Shown in pieces: positions 1 through 8,487 of a stretch of 49,779 nt of DNA. Origin of the DNA: Rhodospirillaceae bacterium (GTDB taxonomy: Bacteria; Pseudomonadota; Alphaproteobacteria; UBA6615); NCBI GenBank assembly GCA_002713365.1, contig PASR01000013.1:49932-99710 (forward strand), in the 5' to 3' direction. Both the position numbers and the translations under genes were made by a program. Numbering within the stretch: position 1 is the stretch's first letter; every line of letters starts with the position of its first letter. The notes under the pieces were generated by a model, which saw only the letters and a list, made by a program, of their open reading frames with translations, was not told the origin of the DNA and made no database searches.

Positions 1-33
1 ACAAAGGGTCGTATAACATTTCGTTTCAAGTAA
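1..33 (+). CDS. infA: Translation initiation factor IF-1, C-terminal end (partial)
   Basis: The first 33 bases read in frame as the last ten residues of a protein ending KGRITFRFK, followed by TAA. This is the usual C-terminus of alphaproteobacterial IF-1, the small OB-fold protein that occupies the ribosomal A site during initiation. The rest of the gene lies upstream of the window. The next gene is maf, and infA-maf is a common order in Alphaproteobacteria, which supports the call although only the tail is visible. Confidence 0.8.
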   Translation, partial: TKGRITFRFK

Positions 34-117
34 GGTAAATTATGTTAGTTTTATAATAATCGAATCTCTTTATTTTCAAGAATTTACTGTATATCTACTC
101 CCAAAAGAGTAAATAAA

Positions 118-696
118 TTGGTCCATAAACTAATTCTTGCTTCTGCATCACCCCGTCGCTCAGAACTAATGAGTCAGATAGGAATTAAACCTGATAAGGT
201 TAGTCCGTCTAAAATTAATGAAAAACCTATTAGAAATGAAATGCCAGGAACCTTAGCTCTTAGGCTGGCAAACCAAAAAGCAACTAAAATAGCTTCCTGT
301 AACACCAACTGTTTTATAATTGGAGCTGATACGGTTGTTAGTGTTGGCAAACGAATAGTTGGAAAACCCGCAGATAAATCAGATGCAAAACGCCATCTAG
401 AACTACTTTCAGGCCGAAGACATAAAGTTTACGGAGGAATATGTATTCTGGCACCTAATGGTATACGGGTAGAAAGATTAGTAAAAACTATTGTTAAGTT
501 CAAAAGATTATCATCTAGTGAAATAGAGATGTATCTATCTACAGGAGAATGGCAAGATAAAGCTGGCGGATATGCCATTCAAGGACGCGCCGGGTCCTTC
601 ATACCATGGATTAATGGATCTTACACCAATGTAGTTGGGCTAGACGTGTTATCTGTTAAAGGTATGCTAACTGGCTTGGGTTATTTACAAAAATGA
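118..696 (+). CDS. maf: Maf family nucleotide pyrophosphatase
   Basis: A 192-residue protein of the Maf/HAM1-like family, house-cleaning enzymes that hydrolyse non-canonical or surplus nucleoside triphosphates to monophosphates in the cytoplasm. The N-terminal signature ASASPRRSEL (residues 8-17), GADTVV (69-74) and GKP after it are all present, and the length is normal. No ATG fits, so the start is a TTG. A weak AAAGAG stands about 8 bases upstream. The stop overlaps the start of the RNase G gene by four bases (ATGA), so the two are translationally coupled. The subtype (dTTP/UTP or m7GTP specific) cannot be told by eye. Confidence 0.93.
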   Translation: MVHKLILASASPRRSELMSQIGIKPDKVSPSKINEKPIRNEMPGTLALRLANQKATKIASCNTNCFIIGADTVVSVGKRIVGKPADKSDAKRHLELLSGRRHKVYGGICILAPNGIRVERLVKTIVKFKRLSSSEIEMYLSTGEWQDKAGGYAIQGRAGSFIPWINGSYTNVVGLDVLSVKGMLTGLGYLQK

Positions 697-1898
697 AGAA
701 CGCTACATTATTAATAGAGCGCTCACCTGGGGAAACGCGCACTGCATTACTTTATGGAAAAGAAGTCTGGCAGGTTGACCATTTTAGAGATAACCAAAAA
801 CTTTTACTCGGCGGTATATATAACGGTCGAATACGTCGTATAGATCAAACTACAAATTCTGCATTTGTAGATATTGGAGAAAAACAAGACGGATTCTTAA
901 GAGCCCGTGACGCCATAATCCAATCATCAAATAGAAAACGGTCAAACATTTCCCAATTAGTTCATGAAGGACAATTGATTACTGCTAAAGTGATAGCTGA
1001 GGGGTTTTTTGGAAAAGGTCCACGGCTAGTTTTACATAAAGATAAAGCTATAGAGACTCAAACAAAACCTTCACCTTCATGCGTAAAACCACCTCCAGGC
1101 GCAGTTGATAGTATTTTACAAACCCACTTCAAGAACTTGTCTAAAATAATCTGTAATAACCTAACAATTAAAACAACTATTCAAAATTGGTTAAGCATTA
1201 ATAGTCCGCAACAGAGTATAAAGCTTTTTCACGAAAATGATCCGCTTTTTATAAAGTATGATGTAGAAGAATCTATAAACCAGGCTCTATCACATAGGGT
1301 AGCTATTAAAGGGGGGGCTGAACTAGTTTTTGATCAAACAGAGACTTTATGTGCGATAGATGTAAACTCCTCTCAAAAAACAGGAAAGGCCGGTAGGGCA
1401 CCCCGCGACATTAATTTGTCTGTAGTCAAAGAGATTTCTAGACAGTTGCGTTTGCGTTCAATTGGTGGAGCAATAGTTATAGACGCTTTAAAGATGAATA
1501 GAGCTAATGATCGAAATCAAGTGTTAGAATCACTTCGAAATAATGTCAGAAATGATCCTTCAACCTCCCATGTTCTCGGAATCTCTAATTTAGGCCTGAT
1601 TGAGATGACCCGCACACGAGTAGGTTCAACACTGGCTGAAAGAATGCTCGAAACTTCTAATACTCAAACTCTGCGCATCGATGTTGCCGCTTATAATGTA
1701 ATTCGCCACTTATTATACGAATCACGAGTTAATCAGTCAGCAAAATATATTTTACGAGTTCCACTGGAAGTAGAAGTAATGCTGAAAGAAAAATTAAATA
1801 CTATATTTATAGAAGCTGCTAATAAAGTAGGACGAGTGGAACTACAAGGAATGCAGAGTTGGCCGCGTGAAAAATACGAGTTAATTCCAATAAATTGA
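693..1898 (+). CDS. rng: Ribonuclease G/E family endoribonuclease, short form
   Basis: This 401-residue protein has the S1-like RNA-binding segment (about residues 37-115) and the RNase E/G catalytic core with the two metal-binding aspartates, D223 in AIDVNS and D264 in VIDALKM. Such enzymes cleave single-stranded RNA in 5S/16S rRNA maturation and mRNA decay. It is shorter than E. coli RNase G (about 489 residues). The CPxC zinc-link and the small C-terminal domain are absent, which is usual for the alphaproteobacterial short paralogue beside maf. It overlaps maf by four bases and precedes yacG. A longer RNase E is probably encoded elsewhere in the genome (inference). Confidence 0.9.
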   Translation: MKNATLLIERSPGETRTALLYGKEVWQVDHFRDNQKLLLGGIYNGRIRRIDQTTNSAFVDIGEKQDGFLRARDAIIQSSNRKRSNISQLVHEGQLITAKVIAEGFFGKGPRLVLHKDKAIETQTKPSPSCVKPPPGAVDSILQTHFKNLSKIICNNLTIKTTIQNWLSINSPQQSIKLFHENDPLFIKYDVEESINQALSHRVAIKGGAELVFDQTETLCAIDVNSSQKTGKAGRAPRDINLSVVKEISRQLRLRSIGGAIVIDALKMNRANDRNQVLESLRNNVRNDPSTSHVLGISNLGLIEMTRTRVGSTLAERMLETSNTQTLRIDVAAYNVIRHLLYESRVNQSAKYILRVPLEVEVMLKEKLNTIFIEAANKVGRVELQGMQSWPREKYELIPIN

Positions 1899-1977
1899 GA
1901 TTCTAAATAGTATTTTATTAATATAATGTATGTTAATTAAATTAAATAGAAACCCTTGTTTGATATAAGGAGAAATA

Positions 1978-2157
1978 ATGGGAAAATGTCCTAATTGTGG
2001 AAAGCTTTCTGTAAAAATTCATCGCCCATTTTGTAGCAAACATTGCGCTAATATAGACTTAGCAAGATGGTTTGATGGTAGTTATCGTATTCCAACTGAT
2101 GAAGCCCCTATGGTTTATGAGAGTAATCCCAATACTACAAATGAAAATAAAAATTAA
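1978..2157 (+). CDS. yacG: DNA gyrase inhibitor / zinc-binding protein YacG
   Basis: A 59-residue ORF starting at ATG with a good AAGGAGA ribosome binding site about 6 bases upstream. It carries two Cys pairs, CPNCG near the N-terminus and CSKHC around residue 20, which together form the four-cysteine zinc site of YacG, plus the following DLARWF segment typical of the family. In E. coli YacG binds GyrB and inhibits gyrase. The position after rng and before tRNA-Phe matches the usual alphaproteobacterial order. Confidence 0.93.
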   Translation: MGKCPNCGKLSVKIHRPFCSKHCANIDLARWFDGSYRIPTDEAPMVYESNPNTTNENKN

Positions 2158-2252
2158 AGTCGATTTTTTATATGATTCTTTATTGTTACAGCTAGAAAGC
2201 CCTCTGGACACGACGAGATATATTTCATATACCCCAACCGTAAGAATGTTAG

Positions 2253-2328
<76 letters not shown>

Positions 2329-2546
2329 CTTTTCCCTCAGAATTCGTCCGTTTTTCGAAGTTTATCTTCTCCAAAAAACAACCCCATTGAGTTCCACACA
2401 ATTAGACACATAATTTTCATCTATTAGTGCCTTGAAAACTGTGTCTCGGAGAACCACAAAGAGTGTTGATTTAAACTCCACTCCAATAAAGTTATACTCC
2501 CATACTCTTCAAAGGGTCGTCCAACATATTGACCCCTTAATGGTTG
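2329..2546. other. Intergenic stretch after tRNA-Phe, no gene seen
   Basis: About 220 bases between tRNA-Phe and the end of the KdsB-like gene. No ORF with family resemblance was found on either strand, and no copy of the tRNA-Phe 3' end that would mark a second attachment site. Base composition rises toward the higher-G+C block that follows. It may hold degraded DNA from an insertion event; that is inference only. Confidence 0.5.
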
Positions 2547-3305
2547 TTAATCATACCGAGCTCTATCGTCTTCGTAGGTGGTAGGAATTGCTTTAGGAAC
2601 AAAAAGAGCATCTACACGGTAGCCGAGGTCGAGAACTCTCAGAGCCTCAATGTTTTCCTTCAGTTCCCGGTCGGATGGAGGCACCCTAACTACACGGTCC
2701 AAGGCAGCCCGTCGGTAGATATAGATAGGGATATGTGCATAAATCTCTCCCTCAATAAGTTTATCGGCGTCTCGCGAAAAATTTGATATGGTACCCACCT
2801 GGGCTTCTGGCATGACGTAGACTACTCGGTCTCTATTCCACTTGACCGATACTTTAGCTGCGTCTTTAGGTTGATCCGACCTAATGGGCGTCACTAGCGT
2901 TGCCATGCCAACATCCGATGCCGCGAGCGGATACATTAATGCTCTTAGAAACGTGGGATCAATCTCCACATGATGCTCTGGTAGGTGAATGATCAGATCA
3001 TGGTTACAAAACCTATCGAACTTGGTGACCGTACGCGCTACTCGCGCCAGGCCGGAAGGTGGCTTATAATTGTGTGTCGGTTCAATTTCCGTGGGATCGG
3101 ACGTAACGGTGTATGCGCCAGAGCCCTGGACAGTCTCGGCAAGCGAGTCATCATGGCAGTCAACTATAGTGTTACCAATATCCGCCTCTTCGGCACGACG
3201 CCATGCATTAACAATCGAGGAAGCAGCTTTTCGGCTACTTCCTCGAACTTCATCACTAACTCCGTCAAGACGCGACGAAACCACAATAAGCGGATTTCGT
3301 TCCAT
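2547..3305 (-). CDS. KdsB-like cytidylyltransferase homologue with altered active-site motifs
   Basis: The 252-residue length and several landmarks match 3-deoxy-manno-octulosonate cytidylyltransferase (KdsB): the DVGMATL segment, the strand before IYIYRR, the PPSDRELKENIEALRVL helix, and the C-terminal VPKAIPTTYEDDRAR part. The residues that define the reaction are changed. The N-terminal nucleotide loop (normally PAR.ASTRLPGKP) reads SSRLDGVSDEVRG, and the metal-binding QGDEP motif is replaced by HLPEHH near residues 107-112. SGLARVA (84-90) still recalls the SGT.R.AEV motif. CMP-Kdo synthesis is therefore doubtful. It starts 8 bases after the M24 gene stop, so they are probably cotranscribed. 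G+C is higher than in surrounding genes. Confidence 0.65.
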   Translation of the reverse strand: MERNPLIVVSSRLDGVSDEVRGSSRKAASSIVNAWRRAEEADIGNTIVDCHDDSLAETVQGSGAYTVTSDPTEIEPTHNYKPPSGLARVARTVTKFDRFCNHDLIIHLPEHHVEIDPTFLRALMYPLAASDVGMATLVTPIRSDQPKDAAKVSVKWNRDRVVYVMPEAQVGTISNFSRDADKLIEGEIYAHIPIYIYRRAALDRVVRVPPSDRELKENIEALRVLDLGYRVDALFVPKAIPTTYEDDRARYD

Positions 3306-3313
3306 AGCTCTGG

Positions 3314-4675
3314 TTAAGTTCCGGGCTCTGATTTATGCGTCGGATATCCAAGCAGAGACGGATGATGAAAATCACCGACACGGTAGTCACCGACGGCCTC
3401 TTCCATATGCTCCATCTTTGTGAAGATCACTGGCCCGTCTTTGGAGACGAGAACATTTTCTTCCAACCGGCACGTCTGCGGTAGTCCTGGATGACCTGCA
3501 AACGTTTCAATAGCAAAGTACATGTTTTCTTTGATCTCCGCCGGGTATTTGAGCGAATACGCTCGGCTCATCCACATCCCTTCATATAGAGTAATACCAA
3601 TGGAGTGAGCAAACTGCTGGAGTGTAACCGTTCCATACGTATCGTCATCATATTCCGGGAATTTAGAAACCACATCCGCTGAGGTCATACCAGGACGCAG
3701 ATTTTCCATCCCGGCATACAGGGAATCATAAGTTTCCCGATAGAGATCGATCTCTTGTTGGGTCATCTTGCCCGCGCATTTCAGAGTCCTTACAAAGTCT
3801 ACATAGTAACCGCCAGGCCCAACGGCATTAATGTCGATGATAATCAAGTCGCCCTGCTGAATGAGTTTATCCGTTGCCCAGCGCCTATACGGGCTAGTAT
3901 TACCACCCGAGGCGACAATGATATCGTAGATGATCTCACAGCCACGATCTAACATGAACTCATGCACTTTAGCTTCGATCTGACGTTCGGTTACGCCTGG
4001 TTTCAGCCATTCATGCTTTATATGCCACATGGCCGCGTCACCAATGGCGGCAGACATCTTAATCTGCTCAATTTCATCCGTTGTTTTCACGACACGGGCT
4101 CGGGACATGGCAGGCCAGCCGTTGACGATCCGAAGGCCGGCTTTTTCGAAAGCGTGTAAGGCAGGAAAATCGAGGTTATCAACACCAATTTTTTCTTTCT
4201 CAACACCATGCTCTTTTAATACTTCCATCGCAGAGGCAACCATCTTATCAGCCATTTCGCTCACAGCGCCCTCAGCCCACTGCCAAGTCATTGCAGGGCG
4301 GATCCTGTCTTTCATCCAGGGAAGATCGAGCCTCGCGTTGTGCATATCAGAGCCGGCCGTTTCAAATAGGTAAGGATCCCCTTCCCGTGGCAGCACAGCA
4401 TAACGGATATTAATATTATATTTCCAGTTTCCCTGGTAAGACCCGGTTAAATATCGGACGTTTGCACCCGCAAAGACAATCAGGGCACCCAGGTCGTCAG
4501 CAATCATTTCTGCCCGGGCCCGTTCAAGGCGCTCTCGGCGCATGCGTTCATGATCAACCCTGTATTGCCAGTCCGCACCATAAGTGCTGTAAAGACGCCT
4601 TGGGTTGGTGTGATGGGACTCTTCTATAAAACCAATATCAAGGTCATAGCCTCGGTAGTCGGCATTGAATGGCAT
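3314..4675 (-). CDS. M24 family metallopeptidase-like protein (creatinase / Xaa-Pro dipeptidase / DddP type)
   Basis: A 453-residue two-domain protein with an N-terminal creatinase-type domain (NVRYLTG around residue 75) and a C-terminal pita-bread catalytic domain. Candidate metal ligands are D281 and D293 in the DINAVG...GYYVDFVRT segment, H357 in FAHSIG, E390 in AIETF and E405 in RLEEN. The 12-residue spacing of the two aspartates resembles what I recall of the DMSP lyase DddP. A third DddP aspartate appears as asparagine here, so DMSP cleavage is only a possibility; peptide-bond or C-N hydrolysis of a small substrate is equally open. ATG at 4673-4675 is preceded by AGGAG at a 7-base spacing and is preferred to the TTG one codon upstream. 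It lies in the higher-G+C block, upstream of the KdsB-like gene. Confidence 0.75.
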   Translation of the reverse strand: MPFNADYRGYDLDIGFIEESHHTNPRRLYSTYGADWQYRVDHERMRRERLERARAEMIADDLGALIVFAGANVRYLTGSYQGNWKYNINIRYAVLPREGDPYLFETAGSDMHNARLDLPWMKDRIRPAMTWQWAEGAVSEMADKMVASAMEVLKEHGVEKEKIGVDNLDFPALHAFEKAGLRIVNGWPAMSRARVVKTTDEIEQIKMSAAIGDAAMWHIKHEWLKPGVTERQIEAKVHEFMLDRGCEIIYDIIVASGGNTSPYRRWATDKLIQQGDLIIIDINAVGPGGYYVDFVRTLKCAGKMTQQEIDLYRETYDSLYAGMENLRPGMTSADVVSKFPEYDDDTYGTVTLQQFAHSIGITLYEGMWMSRAYSLKYPAEIKENMYFAIETFAGHPGLPQTCRLEENVLVSKDGPVIFTKMEHMEEAVGDYRVGDFHHPSLLGYPTHKSEPGT

Positions 4676-4722
4676 CAAATTTCTCCTAATTTTTTGTTTG
4701 GGTAATTAATATTGGAAATGGA

Positions 4723-5193
4723 TTAGCCAGATTTCACGGATGTTAAACACCTGTTTAAAGTACTCTCAATATATTCGCGGTGTTTGCTGGCGTTTCGAAA
4801 GACAAGTTTTTGTACTCTGTCTCCATACACAGGATCCCACTTACGGTTTGTAAAAATTTCATAGGCTTTTGGCTTTGAGAAACCATATTGCTGTCCGGAG
4901 AGCCACTTTCCGGCAGGTCGGGTGACAGCGCAGCCATTTTCAATTTTAAGTTTGAAGCAGATATCGGGTTGAGAATTAACCCACAAAATGCCTTCCGCGC
5001 AGACATCATCCGGCCAAGGTTGAGCGAATAGACAAATTGCTCTTAGAGTATCGAAAGGAAGTCTTTCTTCGAACTCAAATGTTTCCAAGGAATCATTCGG
5101 CACAATAAATTCATCGTCCTTAAGAAATGAGTAAAAAATATTGACGCGTCGGTCTGAGGTCGAATCTTGCAATGGCATGAACTTTAACGACAT
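4723..5193 (-). CDS. Hypothetical protein, 156 residues
   Basis: I do not recognise this family. The product is soluble-looking, without a signal peptide or membrane segment, mixed in charge, with a WPDDVCAEG segment near the middle and a tyrosine- and arginine-containing C-terminal helix. The ATG follows a GGGGGA ribosome-binding sequence. It lies about 45 bases upstream of the M24 gene on the same strand and shares that gene's higher G+C. It is probably the first gene of a three-gene unit with M24 and the KdsB-like gene. Confidence 0.6.
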   Translation of the reverse strand: MSLKFMPLQDSTSDRRVNIFYSFLKDDEFIVPNDSLETFEFEERLPFDTLRAICLFAQPWPDDVCAEGILWVNSQPDICFKLKIENGCAVTRPAGKWLSGQQYGFSKPKAYEIFTNRKWDPVYGDRVQKLVFRNASKHREYIESTLNRCLTSVKSG

Positions 5194-5556
5194 CGAATCC
5201 CCCAGAAGATGAAATTTTTTAGAAATTCATAAATACACTTGATCTTGTTTTGTTATAACATAACAGTAATAGTATAACATAACAAGAAAAATATTGGTTA
5301 GTTTGGCCTAAGAATGCCCCGAGTTCTTTAGAGATTCCAAGCAAACATCGAAATTACAAGTTCTAAATGACCTAGAATATAGTCGCTAATCTGATATGTG
5401 TTATGAGCATCTATATACTCATCTAATTCGGCGTGAGGTAATCTCTAAGAATATAGATTTCATTATATTATTTTGTTAAGTTTACTTATAGATTTTTTAC
5501 CAACAATAATACTTATAGTGAATTTAAAGTAATCATTTGTATATGGAGTATTAAAA
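5194..5556. promoter_or_regulatory. Divergent intergenic region with 12-bp direct repeat
   Basis: This 363-base gap separates the minus-strand hypothetical/M24 unit from the plus-strand cyclase gene and has no coding signal. It is very AT-rich, in abrupt contrast to the block on its left. It holds a perfect direct repeat TATAACATAACA at 5254-5265 and 5273-5284 (19-base period, about two helical turns). The first copy overlaps the palindrome TGTTATAACA at 5251-5260. This resembles a transcription-factor site, but the factor is unknown. The rest shows nothing I can name. Confidence 0.4.
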
Positions 5557-6258
5557 ATGTCTCGCCGTATTATCGATTTAAGCTTAGAAATTGAGGATAA
5601 TATGCCCTCTCATAAGCTTTTTCAAAGTCCTGTTTATTTGAAATCAATGAATCATGAATCAACCAAGGCCCTTAAATTAGGTACTCCTGAGGACCCTATT
5701 ACATTTCAAACAAATTTTATTAGTACCCTAGATCATGTTGGCACTCATGTAGACGCTTTCAGACATTTTGATCCAAACGGCGCGTCTATTGATGAAATGC
5801 CTATAGATATGTTTTTTGGCAAAGCAGTTTGCTTTGACATGAGGCATGTTGGAGATCTTGGTGACATCACTTTAAAGGACATGGAAAAAGCAGAAAATGA
5901 CTCTGGAGTTGATATAGACGGACACATAATACTGCTCTGTTCTGGCCTTCATAAACGTCACTACCCCAACCGAGAGGTAGTGCTGAGTAATCCAGGTATA
6001 ACAGTTGAAGCGACTCAATGGATGTATGACCGTGGCTCGAGATTGCACGGAGTTGAAGGGCCATCAACTGACAAGCCATCAGATAGTTTATTTGCCCAAC
6101 ATCGACTTTGTCGAGATTTAGGTGTTAGCCATATGGAATGGCTCGTTAATCTTGAAGAACTTATTGGTTTAGGCGAATTTGAATTTTTTGGAGTACCAAT
6201 AAAGTTTAAAGGAGGATCAGGTTCGCCAATACGGGCCTTCGCAATTATTGACGATTAA
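5557..6258 (+). CDS. Cyclase family metal-dependent hydrolase (kynurenine formamidase / isatin hydrolase-like)
   Basis: A 233-residue protein of the cyclase family (PF04199 type). The metal-binding signature is clear: H60 and H64 in DHVGTH, D66, and H70 in FRHF, the pattern used by KynB-type kynurenine formamidases and isatin hydrolases to bind a divalent metal and open amide or lactam bonds. The start ATG has a GGAG 8 bases upstream. It is followed 29 bases later by an amidase gene on the same strand, which suggests a shared pathway for an amide- or lactam-containing compound. The exact substrate cannot be read from sequence. Confidence 0.85.
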   Translation: MSRRIIDLSLEIEDNMPSHKLFQSPVYLKSMNHESTKALKLGTPEDPITFQTNFISTLDHVGTHVDAFRHFDPNGASIDEMPIDMFFGKAVCFDMRHVGDLGDITLKDMEKAENDSGVDIDGHIILLCSGLHKRHYPNREVVLSNPGITVEATQWMYDRGSRLHGVEGPSTDKPSDSLFAQHRLCRDLGVSHMEWLVNLEELIGLGEFEFFGVPIKFKGGSGSPIRAFAIIDD

Positions 6259-6287
6259 CTGCTCACGTAAAATCGGGTAAATAAGGT

Positions 6288-7691
6288 ATGTCAGAAGAAT
6301 TTGATTATATGAGCGCAACAGAGTTGCGTTTGCTAATTGGAAAAAAAGAAATATCCCCCCTCGAACTTACCATTCGCTCGCTAGAAAGAGCTGAGCATGT
6401 ACAAAAAACTTTAAACCCATTTTATGCTCTTATGGCCGATAGAGCAGTTGATGAGGCTAAGGCTGCTGAAATAGCCTTAACGTCTGGTAAAACACTAGGA
6501 AAGCTGCATGGATTGCCGATATCTGTTAAGGATTTAATATCGGTAAGAGATGCCCCTTTTTCGCTTGGCTCCAAGACGTTAGCCGAAAATATTGCTGACA
6601 GCGATGCCCCCTCGGTAGAACGAGTTCGCAAATCAGGTGCTATAATTATTGGTAAAACAACTACTAGTGAATTCGGCTGTAAACCCGTAGGTGATTCCCC
6701 TCTTACAGGCATAACACGCAATCCATGGGATTTAAATATGACACCCGGTGGCTCAAGTGCTGGAGCCGCTGCTTCTATAGCCGCAGGTGTTACTTCTTTT
6801 GGCCTAGGTACGGATGGCGGAGGATCAATACGAATACCATCAGCATTTACCGGTTTGGCCGGAATAAAAGGGACTTTCGCGCGCGTTCCGGTTTGGCCAA
6901 CCTCGGCCACACCGACACTTGCACACGTAGGACCTATGGCCCGTTCAATGCGTGATGCTGCTCTTCTTTTTTCTGTAATTTCCGGATACGACAAACGTGA
7001 TCCTTTCAGCATTACAGATACCACCCCAAATGTAATTGATGCCTGTGAACATGGTATTGAAGGACTAAGAGTTGCATGGAGTCCAACGCTTGGATATGCA
7101 CGTCCAGATCCTGAAGTCATTTCTATTATTGAAAATGCTATTAATCATTTTGAGAGCGCAGGTGCTCATGTTGAGCAAGTGGATAATGTGCTGGGCTCTG
7201 ATCCAGTAGATCTTTGGACAGCAGAGTTTTATGCAGGAGTCGGCATCAAGTTAAGGGATGTAATGAATAATCAACGCGAGCTGCTTGACCCCGCGGTTGC
7301 TGACATCTTAGAACCTGCACTTAGCCAACAAATGCAGGACTACTATACAAAAGTATTTCAACGATACGAATTACGAGATCGAATGACCAGCTTTATGAAT
7401 AACTATGATGTTCTCATTTCTCCAGTTTTACCTATAGTAGCATTAGGTGTTGGGCAAAACATACCAGAAGGTCACAATGACCGTAACCTTGTGTCTTGGG
7501 TTTATTATACCTACCCATTTAACCTTACTGGTCAGCCAGCAGCGACGGTCTGCGCAGGTATTTCTAGCAACGGCATGCCAGTCGGTCTTCAAGTTATTGG
7601 TGGTTGCCTAGACGAATTTTCGGTAGTGTCTGCCGCAGCTTTTGTGGAACGCAGCCAACCGACAGGCTATAATATATGTAATTATAATTAA
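6288..7691 (+). CDS. Amidase, amidase-signature family
   Basis: A 467-residue amidase-signature enzyme with a complete Ser-cisSer-Lys triad: K81 in ISVKDLI, S157 in PGGSSAG and nucleophile S180 in DGGGSIRIP. Members hydrolyse amides to acid and ammonia. It resembles GatA, but the neighbours (cyclase, TetR, flavin monooxygenase) and the absence of gatB/gatC point to a catabolic amidase. Together with the cyclase it probably acts on successive C-N bonds of one substrate (inference). Confidence 0.88.
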   Translation: MSEEFDYMSATELRLLIGKKEISPLELTIRSLERAEHVQKTLNPFYALMADRAVDEAKAAEIALTSGKTLGKLHGLPISVKDLISVRDAPFSLGSKTLAENIADSDAPSVERVRKSGAIIIGKTTTSEFGCKPVGDSPLTGITRNPWDLNMTPGGSSAGAAASIAAGVTSFGLGTDGGGSIRIPSAFTGLAGIKGTFARVPVWPTSATPTLAHVGPMARSMRDAALLFSVISGYDKRDPFSITDTTPNVIDACEHGIEGLRVAWSPTLGYARPDPEVISIIENAINHFESAGAHVEQVDNVLGSDPVDLWTAEFYAGVGIKLRDVMNNQRELLDPAVADILEPALSQQMQDYYTKVFQRYELRDRMTSFMNNYDVLISPVLPIVALGVGQNIPEGHNDRNLVSWVYYTYPFNLTGQPAATVCAGISSNGMPVGLQVIGGCLDEFSVVSAAAFVERSQPTGYNICNYN

Positions 7692-7694
7692 TAT

Positions 7695-7711
7695 GATGTT
7701 TTTCAAACATC
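7695..7711 (+). terminator. Short stem-loop after the amidase gene
   Basis: GATGTTT, a 3-base loop, then AAACATC lies four bases after the amidase stop. The 7-bp stem is AT-rich and is followed by ACTATTTATT rather than a solid T run, so it would be a weak terminator. Confidence 0.35.
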
Positions 7712-7791
7712 ACTATTTATTAACAACAAACAATACAAATACATAATGGCAGTTTGGTATTGAATACATTCCAATATAAAATTCAGAATAT

Positions 7792-8487
7792 CTAATCACA
7801 CCAGCTAGGTTTTTTTTTATTAGAATATAATTGAACTCCCTTTTTAGCCCCATAATATCCAACAATGATTTTTGCCTTCACAAGAGAATCTAATTCTTCT
7901 GAAAATTTCTCACCATAAACATATTTTCTTACACCAAGGTAAAAAATATCCGCATTGATACCTGTCACTAACTCCTTTTCAAGTTCGGATATACTTGATT
8001 GTTCATCAGATGTAATACCTACCTCAAATCTCAATTCACGGACTATAGGATATATTACATGTTCATTCATATATTTTATTAAATGCAAATTAAGAGATGT
8101 TCCTCGAAGACCAGCAAATAAGAACAACCTTACCCATTCGTAAGTAATTACGTTATGAGAATAGGCAACATAATATTCAATTAATCTATCCAGGAGAGGC
8201 TTTGATCGATCTGCCAAAAGTTCATCCCAGTAAGGATTCCAACTAGTAATAAATATTTCCTGATAAACTCGTTCTATTAATGCCTCTTTATTTTCAAAAA
8301 AACGATAAAGTACAGACTGGTTGACCCCTATCCTTCTTGCTAATTCACGAGTTTCTCCACTAAAGCCAACTTGAGCAAAAAATTTTATAGCCTCTTGAAT
8401 TATCTGACGCTCACGATCTTCTCTTTTAACTCTCTGTTTCCTAGATTTAATGGCACTAGGTTGATTAATTTTTGTTTGTAACTTAAT
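7792..8487 (-). CDS. TetR family transcriptional regulator with apparent ATT start codon
   Basis: Reading the minus strand upstream of a TTG at 8217 continues the same open frame for 90 codons and recovers a full TetR N-terminal domain. It has RQIIQEAIKFF, then ELARRIGVNQSVLYRFF (the recognition helix), then NKEALIERVYQ. No ATG, GTG or TTG occurs in frame before 8217. The only codon with a proper ribosome binding site is ATT at 8485-8487, with GGAG at 8495-8498 and a 7-base spacing. That gives 231 residues, a normal TetR length. Starting at 8217 would delete the DNA-binding domain. It is divergent from the flavin monooxygenase gene and convergent with the amidase, so it likely controls this cluster. 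A start-codon mutation or sequencing error is the alternative. Confidence 0.8.
   Translation of the reverse strand: MKLQTKINQPSAIKSRKQRVKREDRERQIIQEAIKFFAQVGFSGETRELARRIGVNQSVLYRFFENKEALIERVYQEIFITSWNPYWDELLADRSKPLLDRLIEYYVAYSHNVITYEWVRLFLFAGLRGTSLNLHLIKYMNEHVIYPIVRELRFEVGITSDEQSSISELEKELVTGINADIFYLGVRKYVYGEKFSEELDSLVKAKIIVGYYGAKKGVQLYSNKKKPSWCD

Noticed and set aside
6422-7120. A 232-codon open frame on the minus strand inside the amidase gene
   Set aside because: It lies opposite a clear amidase-signature gene, lacks any family resemblance and is low in complexity (P, S, A, V rich); it is a shadow of the coding strand.
7792-8217. A 141-residue protein starting at TTG 8217 on the minus strand
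   Set aside because: The same frame continues upstream into a full TetR DNA-binding domain with a ribosome binding site before ATT, so this is an artefact of the start-codon rule.
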